From the NCBI GenBank assembly GCA_023231475.1, contig JALJEE010002820.1, forward strand, positions 1 through 34,811: a DNA stretch of 34,811 nucleotides, in the 5' to 3' direction. Position 1 is the first letter of the stretch, and each line of letters opens with the position of its first letter. Made by a program: the position numbers and the translations under genes. A model generated the notes under the pieces. The model was not told the origin of the DNA and made no database searches. It saw nothing but the letters and a program-made list of their open reading frames with translations. Of this stretch, positions 20,347 to 31,512 are shown piece after piece. Source of the DNA: Seison nebaliae (lineage: Eukaryota > Rotifera > Pararotatoria > Seisonacea > Seisonidae).

Positions 20347-21279
20347 GTGGGTAAGGAAGTGGAAGGAATGGGAGATCGAACCAAAACCAAAATTAGTGAC
20401 TCTATCGGAGAATTCATTCTTTTCCGTTCATTGGAGAGTACACAATTGAATGAAGTTCTCAAGAAGATGGAGAAGGTGATGGTGAAAACGAATGACATCC
20501 TCACTCAACAAGAGGAAATAGGAGAACATTTTTATGTCATCGAAAAAGGAATATTCGATGTTTTCCGTTTTAATTCTTCAAATATGATGAAGAAGTTCAT
20601 TGACGATATTCAGACCAATCATCCCAATCATAAAAATAATAATGCTAAATTGGACCATCCCGATGTCTATATTGATTATCAGACGTATAAAGTTCATCGT
20701 TATACGAACGAGGGATATTTCGGCGAATTGGCTCTCATGTATCGAATGCCTCGAAGTGCAACAGTTGTAGCGAGAAGTGAAGGAATTGTGTGGAGTATGA
20801 AACGTTCTGATTTCCGTAACACTATCGTCACCATGTCAATTAAAAGGAAAAGTGATTTAGTCAAATTCTTCCAATCAGTTCCTTTACTTGAAACGTTGAC
20901 AGTTCAGGAGAGACTGTATTTGACTGATGCAGTCGATAGTCAATATTATAATATCGGCGAGACGATTATTAGCGAAGGAGATCCAGCTGATTGTATGTAT
21001 TTTATTGAGGATGGAATTGTTGAAATTTATCGTTCCAATGTCAAAATAGGAAATATGTCCACAGGCGAATATTTCGGGGAGTTGGCTCTCTTGATGGATT
21101 CGCCACGTACCGCTACCGTCCGTGCAGAGACTTTCACTCGTTTAGCCATTCTACCTATCGAAGATTTCGAAGCACTTTTGGGTCCTTGTCGAGAGATTCT
21201 TCAGAGGAATATCACTAAATATGAATCGACAATGAAAGAAATTTTAGGAGATACAGTCAACTTTCGTAATATCAGATAA
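20347..21279 (+). CDS. cAMP-dependent protein kinase regulatory subunit-like, docking domain not seen
   Basis: The frame opens after a TTTAG acceptor at 20346; the first ATG inside is 20371 (MGDRTK). It holds two cyclic-nucleotide-binding domains, closest to type II R subunits (ILFRSLESTQLNEVL; ending EALLGPCREILQRNI). Both phosphate-binding cassettes are intact, counted from 20347: YFGELALMYRMPRSATV (E126, R136) and YFGELALLMDSPRTATV (E244, R254), so cAMP binding is expected. Domain A carries ~30 extra Asn/Lys/His-rich residues (about 77-110) between FDVFR and the cassette. No dimerisation/docking domain or RRxS/G-type inhibitor site is visible in this frame or upstream. Either they lie in unseen exons, or this R subunit cannot dimerise or block a catalytic subunit in the usual way. 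The gene converges with the carbonic anhydrase. Confidence 0.85.
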   Translation: MGKEVEGMGDRTKTKISDSIGEFILFRSLESTQLNEVLKKMEKVMVKTNDILTQQEEIGEHFYVIEKGIFDVFRFNSSNMMKKFIDDIQTNHPNHKNNNAKLDHPDVYIDYQTYKVHRYTNEGYFGELALMYRMPRSATVVARSEGIVWSMKRSDFRNTIVTMSIKRKSDLVKFFQSVPLLETLTVQERLYLTDAVDSQYYNIGETIISEGDPADCMYFIEDGIVEIYRSNVKIGNMSTGEYFGELALLMDSPRTATVRAETFTRLAILPIEDFEALLGPCREILQRNITKYESTMKEILGDTVNFRNIR

Positions 21280-21566
21280 GAATTGAGGATATTTAAGGAT
21301 AATACTCTTTCTTTATAATTTAAGACTTGTAAGATTGATGACTTTACACATTCACATTATAATTTAGTTTCTTTATTTAAATTCAAGAAGAAAATATACT
21401 TCTTTTTCGTTTGGATTCTCCATTTTTCCATATTCATTCTCCTGTAATTTTCATTCGAAATATACAATTTTTCGATCGTTCAACGGTTGAATTGGTCGGA
21501 AATTCTCTTTAATCAATTTCCCATTTCCTTCTTCCAATTTCCTCAATTCATTCATCTTCCAATCAT

Positions 21567-22500
21567 TTAATTACGAGATTTAGAAAAAAGGATTTGAGAA
21601 AAAAGTTTAACGTCATTCTTATTGATCAATAACGGCTTTTCGAAAACGATCCATCGAACTACTTCGTTACAATTAGGAGTTGTTAGACTACCATGATAGG
21701 AATATTTTATTCCCAATCCATTGAACAATCGCTCAAAATTACTTTTGCTCATTCGTTTCGTCTTTTTTCTCGGTTCTTCTCTTACATGAGACGCTTCTTT
21801 CAGAAATTTGTGAATGATATATTTATCACTATTTGATTCATCTGATTCCTTCCAACAACAAATTAAACATTGAAAGGGGGAAATTTGGAACTTGAATTAA
21901 AATCGAAATGACTTCGATCGCATCTTTCAAATTATTTTCTAACATGTCACTGACTGAATGCTCTTTCATATATTCATGATTTACATTAACAAAATGTATC
22001 TGAATAATTTCTAGAGAAGAGAATCCCAATGAAATTAAACTTCTCCCGAATTTCGTTTGTGGTCTATCGAATGTTCGCTACCAGATCCATTCGGTAATCC
22101 CCAATGGAAATGAAATTGAAGTAAATCATATCTGACATTGGGATTGAAGATGGACTTGTAAAAAGTTGATCTCTCGTTTTTTGGAACCAATTTAACTATC
22201 CATCCAGCAATATAATTCAATTGATACTAACTATTATTCGTTCTACTAACATGTGTGACCGTTATTAACTAATTGCCATTCACTTTCTTCCACAACATAA
22301 TCCCTCCAATCAATACCATCTGTGAGATATTTGTATGAATGTTTCCGATCAATATTAATCGGAGATTGATATTTCCCACTTGTACATTGTCCCGGCCAAT
22401 GCAATGGCCCATGACCATCCAGATGATAAGAGAAGTGGATGGGAGTAGATTTAGAAAATTCCCATAAAGAAAGACATAAGAAGAAGAATAGTCTAAACAT
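21567..22500 (-). CDS. Secreted alpha carbonic anhydrase
   Basis: Four exons by my model: 22500-22251, 22195-22041, 21999-21892, 21848-21567 (introns 55, 41 and 43 nt, all GTT donors), giving 264 residues, the normal family length. Residues 1-18 are a signal peptide. Family landmarks run in order: GPLHWPGQ, KYQSPINID, VNNGHT, LLQFHFHWG, GSEHSID, EIHFVN, GSLTTPNCNEVVRWIVF. The zinc ligands H112, H114 and H137 are present. So are the gate-keeping E124, the Thr pair T227/T228 and the proton-shuttle His H82 (His64 of CA II). It should therefore interconvert CO2 and bicarbonate outside the cell or in the secretory path. Residues ~172-205 form a charged, lineage-specific loop. No GPI-type tail is obvious. 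The gene lies 426 bp downstream of the casein kinase on the same strand. Confidence 0.9.
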
Positions 22501-22926
22501 GTTGTTGAAATAAATTTTAAATATTCATTCTTTCTAATTATATAGAAACAGAAACGACTTTCTCTCACTGTAGCGAATCGATTAAATGAAAAAAAATAGA
22601 ATGTTTATTCATCTTCTTCCAATTACACATTATGGACACCTGCCACTATTATATCGGTTTGAAAACAATAGTGGTAGAAGGCGATTAACCTGTCGCTACT
22701 TCCACATCATTATTAGGTGATTTTGTCCATTTCTCTAATTTTCTAATAGAATTTTGCGGAAGAGTTAAGTGAAATTAAAGTTTCCAATAAAATTTTTTTT
22801 AAAAGATAACATCTAAATTATAAATAAAATTAGGGAAAATTCATTGGAAATTAAAAGAATTTTTATTCAGAATTAATTATTAACTACATCGACTACTATT
22901 CGGAATGTTGAAGAATGATTTTTTTT
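22501..22926. other. Intergenic with one hairpin
   Basis: Spacer between the CK1 stop codon and the carbonic anhydrase start. It holds an 11-bp stem at 22640-22677 (CCACTATT 22643-22650 with AATAGTGG 22667-22674, plus flanking pairs and one G-T wobble). No gene seen. Confidence 0.5.
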
Positions 22927-24108
22927 TTAAAAATATCTTTCTTGGAGATATCCCAACCACATTTTGAAATCTTTCAAATAATTCTTGAACGATCGTTTTG
23001 TTGAGGACTTATCGTGAATATGTTTGTAGAATTTGGTGAATGCCAATTTCCTCATTTTGAAACCGATTTGTGCATTCAGTGATTGATCTCGTGTATCTGC
23101 CAGTTTGCGCGCTAAAATTAACCAGTCGAATTGTCCATCGTAAGAATATTGATTAATGTTAAATAAATGGCGGAAGATATATCGAACATAGTTATAATCT
23201 GGTCGTTGCATAAAACCAAGATGTCGAACATAATTTGATAATATCGTAAATTCGACAGGAAGCGATTTACATAGTACATCAGGAGGATATGATGCTTTCA
23301 ATTCCGCTATTTTCTGATATCTTTGATTTTTCGTATTAGCTGCAATACCTTGCCATGGCAACTCACCTTTCAATAAATAAATGAGAACATAAATTAATGA
23401 TTCAAAATCATCACGTCTTGCATGATCTGTACCGCGATGTGTCGTTAATGATATGTATCTGGGAGTTCCCAGAAGTACACCACGTGATCGATTAGGTACA
23501 TGAGCTAAACCTAGACGAATATCGCAATATTTCTTTGACAGACCAAAATCGATGAGATAAACTTTACAATACTTCGAATTGATGCCCATAAGGAAGTTGT
23601 CCGGTTTCAAATCTCGATGGACGTATTCGGCATCATGCAACAATTGGACGCGACATAACATTTGTTCAAATAAGAGTAGAACAGTTTTGAGAGTAAATTT
23701 CCTAAAACAGAAATTGAATAAATCTTCCACCGACGGTCCCAACAACTCCATAGTTAAATAATCATTTCCTTCAATGTTACCGAAATAGAAGATTTTCGGT
23801 ATTCCCAAATTGCCTTTCAAAGTCGAAAGAATCTTCCTTTCAACTTGAAGTTGTCGATAATTACTCGATTCCTTCTCTACTTTAATGGCGCAGCATCTTT
23901 CGACAACTTTTCCCACTTCATATGGATCTTGTGCCGGTTCCAAATCTCTACATAGATACACATCTCCAAACGTTCCGCTAGCAATATGACGTTCCAACTT
24001 AAATCGACCATTACTCTCACCACCAAATCTCATCAACTTTTTCTTCTTATACCGCCAAGTGAGTGTAGCAATGTTGTGTCCGGTGTCCGTTATATCATTC
24101 TGCATCAT
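22927..24108 (-). CDS. Casein kinase 1 family Ser/Thr kinase
   Basis: Single exon, 393 residues. The catalytic domain spans about residues 36-320 and has the CK1 hallmarks: glycine loop IASGTFGDVY, lysine K76 in CAIKVE, HRDLKPDN (D166), LIDFGLSKKY, GTPRYISLTTHRG (in place of the APE motif), RRDDFESLIYVLIYLLKGELPWQG and YNYVRYIFRHLF. All catalytic residues are present, so it should be active. A short insert (EPAQDPYEVGKVVE) enlarges the N-lobe before the lysine. The C-terminal ~70 residues are basic and have no CK1-delta-like Ser/Thr tail. CK1 acts on acidic or primed sites in the cytoplasm and nucleus; the exact subfamily cannot be settled here. Confidence 0.92.
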   Translation of the reverse strand: MMQNDITDTGHNIATLTWRYKKKKLMRFGGESNGRFKLERHIASGTFGDVYLCRDLEPAQDPYEVGKVVERCCAIKVEKESSNYRQLQVERKILSTLKGNLGIPKIFYFGNIEGNDYLTMELLGPSVEDLFNFCFRKFTLKTVLLLFEQMLCRVQLLHDAEYVHRDLKPDNFLMGINSKYCKVYLIDFGLSKKYCDIRLGLAHVPNRSRGVLLGTPRYISLTTHRGTDHARRDDFESLIYVLIYLLKGELPWQGIAANTKNQRYQKIAELKASYPPDVLCKSLPVEFTILSNYVRHLGFMQRPDYNYVRYIFRHLFNINQYSYDGQFDWLILARKLADTRDQSLNAQIGFKMRKLAFTKFYKHIHDKSSTKRSFKNYLKDFKMWLGYLQERYF

Positions 24109-27100
24109 TCTTTCACTTCAAGTTATTTAATGAGAATCACTTCGTTAGTATTGTTTCAATGTTAATCTTAGTTTTCAATTTCAATTCCAATTTAATCATT
24201 TCTTTTTCAACTCACCCATTTGAATATCTCTTTCATAGTGTCTGCAATTGATCTTCCTAAAAATGTTCGTAATAATTCTAGCGATATCGACATAATTTCT
24301 TATATCGTCTACAGTTTTTCTTATACAGTTATTTCATTATATATCAAATAATTAAATCATAGTCCATTAATAAATAAAAAATTAATTCTTTAATCACAAT
24401 CCATATCTTTATTTTTCTTACAAGACCTTCCTTACATTGTTGTTAGTTTAACCATCGATCTTCGTTGTCTCTTTTTTTTTAAATTTTATTTCTTATTAAA
24501 AAATTTTTAAAAAAGTTACATTATTCTCCAACTTATCCTCACAGGATATTCAATAATAAATAATAATAATAAACAGCATATCATATACTTATTTCAAAAT
24601 TGTAATGTTCATCCACGACTTTGTCCATCGTTTGTTTGTCCTTGCTGATAACATTTAAAGAAAAAGATTCCAACATGACAGTTGGATAATTCCAGGTTTG
24701 ACATTGGATAATTATGAACTAAAGTGACATCGAATTTCCTGTGAACATTTGACATTTATTCCCATTTCACCTCTCTTCAATCCTATTTTATCTGATCGCC
24801 TTCTACATTTCAATACGTTTCACGATAGGTAGAGATCTCCTATCACTGACCGTAAGGTAGGAGATCGATCAATTAATATTAAATTGCCCAGATTGGGAAC
24901 GTCTCGGATAATTGAAGGAATTATTCTACAATGTTTGGACATATTTCTGTTGTGTATTTGTACAATCTAATATATTTATCGTATGATGTTGAACCAAATT
25001 CATAAGAAATCGTTCTGTGAGAGATCGATGTGCTTAAATCGGAAATATAATAATAATAATTATTATTTTTTATGTTCATAATGTTGCGACAAGAACTTTT
25101 CAAACTGGTCCTGTTAATTATAATCCATGAATCTAAAATGATAAGACTCGATTCCTTTGTACATTTTGAGCAAATTATCCAGACTTGATATTGATCCTAT
25201 AAATATAGAGTATGTACCGAGGATAGGTAAATGAATGAGTCTGATGCATATTTGGAGACTTTTTGACCATTCATGGTGACATACCTATTCCAATATAATT
25301 ATACACAATGTAGAAAGTTTAATTCAGCGGCGCTAAAATGATTGTAATCTAAATCTGCTTATAAATTTTACTTCTTTTTAATTCATTTTTTTAACATAAA
25401 ATTTCGTTGTCACATTTTTTAAAGAAGTTTCAACATTGTGCATTAAAACTGATTTATTAATTTGTTTCTTTTATGACAAGTATGAATATTGTATATGTTT
25501 GTCAATGATGTCCAACCGTTCGATATCCGATCTAATCAACCAATTTATACGCACTATAAATTTGCACTATAATTATTAGGGTGAGCACGCTGTGACCATT
25601 TTATTAACATTAGTAGAAGTGGAATGAATTATTGAAATAATTTTTCATGTTTTTTCCACCTACAACAATTTTTTTTATCACTTAATCTTGAACGAAGTCA
25701 TAGATTGACTCACGATGAAACGAAGGGAGATAAGAACAAAGCGATTCAATCTTTTTAGTTAGTGTTTCTATTTACAAGTGTTAGTGTAAGTGTTTATTGG
25801 AATTGATGGCCATATCGTCATCATATATATAATATCACACTGATTGAACTATAAGTTTTAGGTTTTATTATGGGCTAAAAGCCGCTAACGAATTACTAAA
25901 GATAAGATAAGATATTATGTAAACCAAAACTCATTTCAATTTTCAAATGATTTCAACGGGAAAGTAATTTACCTGAAGAAGAATTTCTATAATTTATAAT
26001 GAAAATATATTTTCATTAAATATCTAAAGATTTATATATTTATCTAAATATTTTATTTTAATTTCATAAATCGTATAACAATATGAATTATTTAGATGAT
26101 GATCATTGATATCAATAACAAATTATGAACCGAATGCATGCAATTGAATGATATATTGATGGTCCCATAAAATAATTTTCTTATCATTTCTGTATTAACG
26201 ATTCCCAATGGCATTGGATGAGGAAATGAATGCGAATCTAACCATTTTTTGTTTTTCTTTTTATATTTCCTTCTCTAGTTCTCTTCGTTAGTCATTTTTT
26301 CTTAGTCTCTTATTAACCTTGACCGATCCGCCAACATCTACTTGTGTCATATCTTTCGTCGTATTATGAATTCTTCTTCTTTTATCCAATGACCAGGAAC
26401 GTAGTGGAAATAATTACATATTCCATGGAAATAACCTATATATCGAGATAGTTCTCTCTTAACATCCTCCTTCCATAACTAGGATGAGTTATACAATTCT
26501 TATTTTTACCATTAATTCCTAAATGATGGTTTGAATCGACATCCACCGATCAGTAGCCAAACGAATAAAGCGACAATCTCATTATGATAATGATTAATGT
26601 TAGCTGATAATCGAAATCTATCATGTGGATCTTACCAAGAAAAATGATTTTATTCGATAACATCAAAGCGACTGATATACAGTAATGTTTCTTCAATAAT
26701 CTTCTTTCTTGACTTATCGATTCAAAGATTATGAATTCGAATAAAACATGTTATTCAAAATAGATTATTTGGACGTTAATGGAAAAAATTCCATTTATCT
26801 TTTTTCATTTTCATCCAATTTCTAATACCAATTTTTGTTTTTCGAATTGCAAATCTTTTATTGAAACTGGACAACAATAAGGCCTTTTATGATTTTATTA
26901 TTTAATACCAATTTATATTTAATTGTTACATATCTCACCTTTCGAGTAAGAAATTTTTCGATAGTTATGAAGAAGAGAAATTATAGTTTTTTTAGAAATA
27001 ACTTTTCCTTGGTGAAATTTAAAATTTTTTTCCAACATCCAAATTTGGGCTTTAACCGACTTTTAACACCAACGACCGAAATGATCAACGGCCCATGTTG

Positions 27101-27318
27101 AGCCCGTTAATTGATCGGCAATTGACTTTTTAGTCGTGAACTTAAATCGAACTCCGAATTTATTTCATGTTACTCCCGTTCCCAACCAAACATTTATAGT
27201 TTGAGGTTATTTTATGTAGGAAGAAAATGAACAGATGTGAAGTTTTATTACTTTAATATAAACACAAAATATTGCAATATTGTGTTTTGATATTTTATTA
27301 TGTATTCAAATGAGCGTT
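24109..27318. other. Long interval without a recognised gene
   Basis: 3.2 kb of AT-rich sequence. I see no gene-like frame; 24921-25103 and 26889-27101 are short, compositionally random frames. It holds a 9-bp hairpin (24834-24866) and short ATA/TTA tracts near 25045-25065. Small spliced genes could be missed. Confidence 0.5.
24834..24866. repeat. Hairpin, 9-bp perfect stem with 15-nt loop
   Basis: GATCTCCTA (24834-24842) is the exact reverse complement of TAGGAGATC (24858-24866). There is no T run after it on either strand and no gene next to it. Confidence 0.6.
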
Positions 27319-28629
27319 TTATTTCTTTAGCATTGCACAAATTTTACGGATATCTCCCATGTTCTTAATGATGGAACGAGTAATAGTCTGAGGTTTTTGA
27401 TAGGTGAAAAATTGACTAGTATTCAGTTGTGTTGAAATGAGAACGAGTTTATTCTTCGATTCAGACCAACTTTTTAGTCGTTGAAGTATCAGATGTATCA
27501 TTAAGCGAATGAAAGAGATAATATCGGATAGTTCCATACTTAATCTCTTTTTGAACTGAAAAGAATTTTGGGCCTTCCCATATACAAATTGTAGTTCGGA
27601 CATTTTATTAAATTGTGCTTCTTGCAACTGATCGAAAAAGGTTGGAAATGCTAGATACTTCCCGTCTAAATATCTGAGGTCTTCCCGTTTACCTTGAACT
27701 TTTTTCGACAAAGAAATTTTCTGACGATGGATATACGCCACGGAATTTAATATCATTATAACTGATTCTCTTTTCGGCCTATTCCTTCCCAATAAACTCA
27801 TCGGCTTTATTTCACATTTGGATGAGGTCATTGGATGAACGGTAATCGTCCTCACATCAATCCGACTGACAGCCATTACTGGTAATTGAATTTCCATATT
27901 TGAATTTTCTAGTAACAGACGTTCCTGACTGGAGAAGTTGCACAAATTATAATAATGTCTACTTAAAGCTCTATTGATTTGTTTCACCATTTGACGGCCA
28001 TCTTTATCTGCCGATTGGAAATCAAATTGTGACTTATCTCTGATGGTAGTCGCCGTCGTTAAATTACTTTTTTCAACCAAACACTGTCTCATTAAGTTTC
28101 GAATGTCTGAAGTTAATTCATCACATACGAACTTATATAAATCTTTCAAATAATCTGTCGTGCGATTTTTTATGTCAATCTTCGTCAAGAGAGACATATA
28201 GAGAATTAAATGATCTTTTTTCGATGACGACTGTCTATCCATCATTTTGACTTGATCATCCAATAATTCCAGTTTCTTTTTAATATCATCCAACTTCTGT
28301 TGCTGCAACATGATCCGATAATTATATCCATTCATTTTCGACGTATAAGTATTTTTTGTTTGTAAGCAAACTGTTCGTTTACCTGTTTTACTTATGAAAT
28401 CATTGTCCTCTCTCAATGTACGATTTCTTTCCTTCAGCTTAAAAACTTCCACATTCAAATGGAATCTTTGCTCTTCACATATCTTCATTTTTTCTTTTCG
28501 ATCATTCATCAAAATGGCTAAATGTTTCTCCTCGTTCAACATTAGTGATTTCAGGTAAGTCAATTGTTTCACCATGACTTTCCCGCAAGCACCTGAATCG
28601 AAATCAATTTTAGATTTATCTCCGCTCAT
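27319..28629 (-). CDS. Coiled-coil protein of unknown function
   Basis: Single-exon frame of 436 residues, not recognised. It is basic and strongly helical. Residues ~20-150 are rich in Glu/Lys/Gln/Leu with heptad-like spacing (for example LNVEVFKLKERNRTLRED and QQQKLDDIKKKLELL) and probably form a coiled coil. A second helical stretch covers about 300-430. The middle (~230-290) is less charged. There is no signal peptide, membrane segment or catalytic motif. The overall look resembles cytoskeletal or axonemal coiled-coil proteins, but no specific family signature is visible. The length of the uninterrupted frame in such AT-rich DNA supports a real gene. Confidence 0.65.
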   Translation of the reverse strand: MSGDKSKIDFDSGACGKVMVKQLTYLKSLMLNEEKHLAILMNDRKEKMKICEEQRFHLNVEVFKLKERNRTLREDNDFISKTGKRTVCLQTKNTYTSKMNGYNYRIMLQQQKLDDIKKKLELLDDQVKMMDRQSSSKKDHLILYMSLLTKIDIKNRTTDYLKDLYKFVCDELTSDIRNLMRQCLVEKSNLTTATTIRDKSQFDFQSADKDGRQMVKQINRALSRHYYNLCNFSSQERLLLENSNMEIQLPVMAVSRIDVRTITVHPMTSSKCEIKPMSLLGRNRPKRESVIMILNSVAYIHRQKISLSKKVQGKREDLRYLDGKYLAFPTFFDQLQEAQFNKMSELQFVYGKAQNSFQFKKRLSMELSDIISFIRLMIHLILQRLKSWSESKNKLVLISTQLNTSQFFTYQKPQTITRSIIKNMGDIRKICAMLKK

Positions 28630-29116
28630 TTCTAATCAAAAATGAATTTTAAATTAACTAAACCACTTTCTTACCGTTCCTTCTTAATAATCTCCATATA
28701 TAAACTATTTTCCATCATATATAAAATCGGATAAATTTTCTTTCTACTTTTCCCCACAAACATTTTTTATTTGACACCTTAAAAAACAGAAGATATTTCC
28801 CTAGTGACAGAAATAGGAAATGCCAAATTTGTGATTCTCATGATTAATAGGATGAAGGTAGGAAAGCAATTGCTTTAAATGATTTTCATGTGATGATTAT
28901 GAATGTGATCATGATTATGGACTATTTTGATGTAATTTACAATAACAAATTAGTCATGATACTTATTAAATCTTATCATTAATAGGAGTTATGAAAAATG
29001 AATGTGGGTATATGATATACGTGGAAGAGAGTTCAAATTTTATTTGTGAAATATTTCTAAAGATTTTGTTTATCCCACTTGATTAGAGATGCGTTATTTT
29101 CCAGAAGAATGACCTC
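28630..29116. other. Intergenic, nothing seen
   Basis: AT-rich spacer downstream of the pseudokinase and upstream of the coiled-coil gene (both minus strand). It should contain the coiled-coil promoter. Confidence 0.5.
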
Positions 29117-31219
29117 TCAATTAGCGGAATGAAAAAAGATTGGAGGAGCAGAATAATCTTCATATGGAAAATAGTTGAAGTCGATATCTCGGAAATATTG
29201 AGTACGTTTTACATTTTCCGAACCGTTGATACCATAACCGAGTCGTGCACGAACTAATCGACGCAAAAGTCGTTTAAGGAATTCGTTTAATATTTTAATG
29301 TCATCATTCGTTTCTTTCGGTAGTTTGATATCTTCATAACAAATTTTACTCTTCAATAAGTTCACTTGAGTCATATGTAAATATTTTTCGAATGGATTCT
29401 GAGAGGAAAATATTAGAATTTAGATGATTGAAAATTAAAGATAAACCAGTCCCGTATACATGAGATAAATCAGAATACCGAGAGACCAATAATCGCAACT
29501 GTTGTCAAAGAAGAAATTGAAGAGAACCTCCGGCGCAATAAATGTATAATCAGAAATATCAATATGACAAAGATCGTTCGATGTTCCTCTCGAATTCCAA
29601 TGGAAATTGGATAAGGAATATTTGAAATCGGTTAGTATTGGATAATTGTTGTTTGTGAATCGAATGGATTCGGGTGAGAGACAAACGACTGATATATTCC
29701 TCTTATGTAAGTACATGATGGCGAGAAAGATGTGAGCCGCATAAACTTTGGTGACTTTATAAGAAAGTCGTTTGTAATTCTCCAATACATTCTTCAATGA
29801 GAATTGTGAGTATGATTTCATTATTAGATAATAGTCGTTATCACAACGTCCGTTTAATAAGATGGTTGGAAAGAGATTATCATTATTCGTACACTTGTTC
29901 AATATTTTTAATTCCTTCTCATAAATTAGTAGTTCTTCAGGTTTGTTTTCGAATTTCTTAAATGACACTAGACCATGTTTGGGATGATAAGCTAAAAATA
30001 GCTGAAAAGATATTTAAAAAATATTTTCGATTGATGTTCTAACTATATCTGTTCCCTCCATTTTCGTTACACTATTAAAATCGTGCAAGCTAATCGGATT
30101 GACGACGGACAAATCAACTTCTTCGTCTCCTAAATGTTCGTTGTCAGTTGTCGGAGTATTTTCCAAGTTAATTTGTATGTCGAATTCAAATCCTTCGGTG
30201 GAACGATTGAAAGGATCATAAGAATTCTAAAGAGAACCTTTCGCTTCCTGCCAATAATATTTTCTGCATTTCTCCAATTTCTTCCTACAAAACTTTCTCA
30301 TTATCATCAATCTTTTAGGCAGTTTCTTCGTTTCGACGATATCGCAAATTTTATGTAGAGCTTCTTGGAATAAGAGTTCGCGAAGATAAACCTTTTCAAT
30401 TGCGTGCACTAAAAAGTTTCTATCTGAAGAGAAATCTAAGAAATGAAAAAAGACAGTTCGATAACTTTCAATGTCTCTGTCTATCGTTGTAATGGATGGG
30501 GCGTCAGTCATCACTCGATGTCCATGTTCCAATTGTATTGATTCTCTTATGCCGTCCATGTTTGTCTCGCCCATCACTATCGTATCGTCATGACAAATGA
30601 GTTGTGGCATTTCGCTCTCATACGATGTCAATTGTTTTCTGCAGATTTTCGATTTCCTACGTTCTGTCGTTACTAATGCCTGTTCGAAACTAACGAACAA
30701 ATTATTTTTAATACTATTCTCTTCAGATTCACCACAAGAAATATCATCCGAATATTTCCTGGTTATCATATCAGCGATCATAGTTTTATAATTGGAATCC
30801 ACTTTCTTCACGTCCCTCAACACACAGAAAGATTTTGTGTTATTTATTTTTGTGGATCGATTCGGACTAAACTTCTCCTGTTGAGCAATCCATAACGATT
30901 GATTCTCTCCTTTCCCTTCTTCGAATTTATATGCCACCGCCAAATCTTCCATACAATCGATGACAGATATTCCCATTTTCGAATTCGATCTCGTATCAAA
31001 CAACGTATTGAGAGAACGATCGCTGAGCGTTTTCTCTTCCTGTGTGAAAGAATCTTTCATATCTTCATCCTTCTCCATTACCGGTATGGAAATCTTCTTC
31101 ATGTCCAATGTGCCGAACGATGTTGGCTGAGAAATAAATGTTGATCGCGGTTCGGATAACGAACGTTGTACATCCTCTAATCCACTCGATCTGCTACATT
31201 TATTATAGCTACAGTTCAT
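29117..31219 (-). CDS. AGC-family (PKG-like) pseudokinase with long N-terminal extension
   Basis: Four exons by my model: 31219-30238, 30192-30044, 30001-29447, 29398-29117 (introns 45, 42 and 48 nt, all GTT), giving 655 residues. Residues ~1-350 are a charged, Ser/Thr-rich extension with a helical basic stretch (~280-325). The kinase-like domain follows. FIAPEVL, CDYWSLGILIYLMYTGLNPF and RLGYGINGSENVK...YFRDIDF...APPI closely follow PKG/PKA, including the AGC tail. Catalysis is lost: the glycine loop keeps one Gly (KMEGTDI), HRDLKPEN is replaced by VCLSPES (catalytic Asp is C484), and DFG is DFK (D502 kept, K504). The N-lobe Lys (K392) remains. It may act as a scaffold or as a decoy partner. 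No cyclic-nucleotide-binding domain is visible in the extension. Confidence 0.8.
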
Positions 31220-31512
31220 GATGAAAGTAAATCAAGTTAAAAGGCATTTAACTAAATTGTCTTTCATTTCAATTTCCCTCTCCTTATATCCAATCGCCGA
31301 TGAAATGATTTTCCCGTTTCATCCATAACGAGAAGATAATCTTATTAACAACCAGCTCATTTTCCTCAAGAAATAATTTTTCTTCAACATATTTATAAAT
31401 AACGACCCACTTTTATCAAACGTCTTTCTAAAAAGTTGAACTGTGAAAATAAAAACAAAATTTCAAAAAAATTTCATTAAGTTTCTTTAGATTTTCATTC
31501 AGCATTCCTAAC
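31220..31512. promoter_or_regulatory. Shared divergent 5' region of pseudokinase and GPCR
   Basis: Only 293 bp separate the two start codons, so both promoters and both 5' UTRs must fit here. I see no TATA box or known motif that decides positions. A CTTTAG at about 31484-31489 before the GPCR ATG could be a splice or trans-splice acceptor. Confidence 0.45.

Noticed and set aside
22251-22568. Alternative 99-residue minus-strand frame over carbonic anhydrase exon 1
   Set aside because: It is a shifted frame; the signal peptide, QSPINID and NNGH motifs lie in the other frame.
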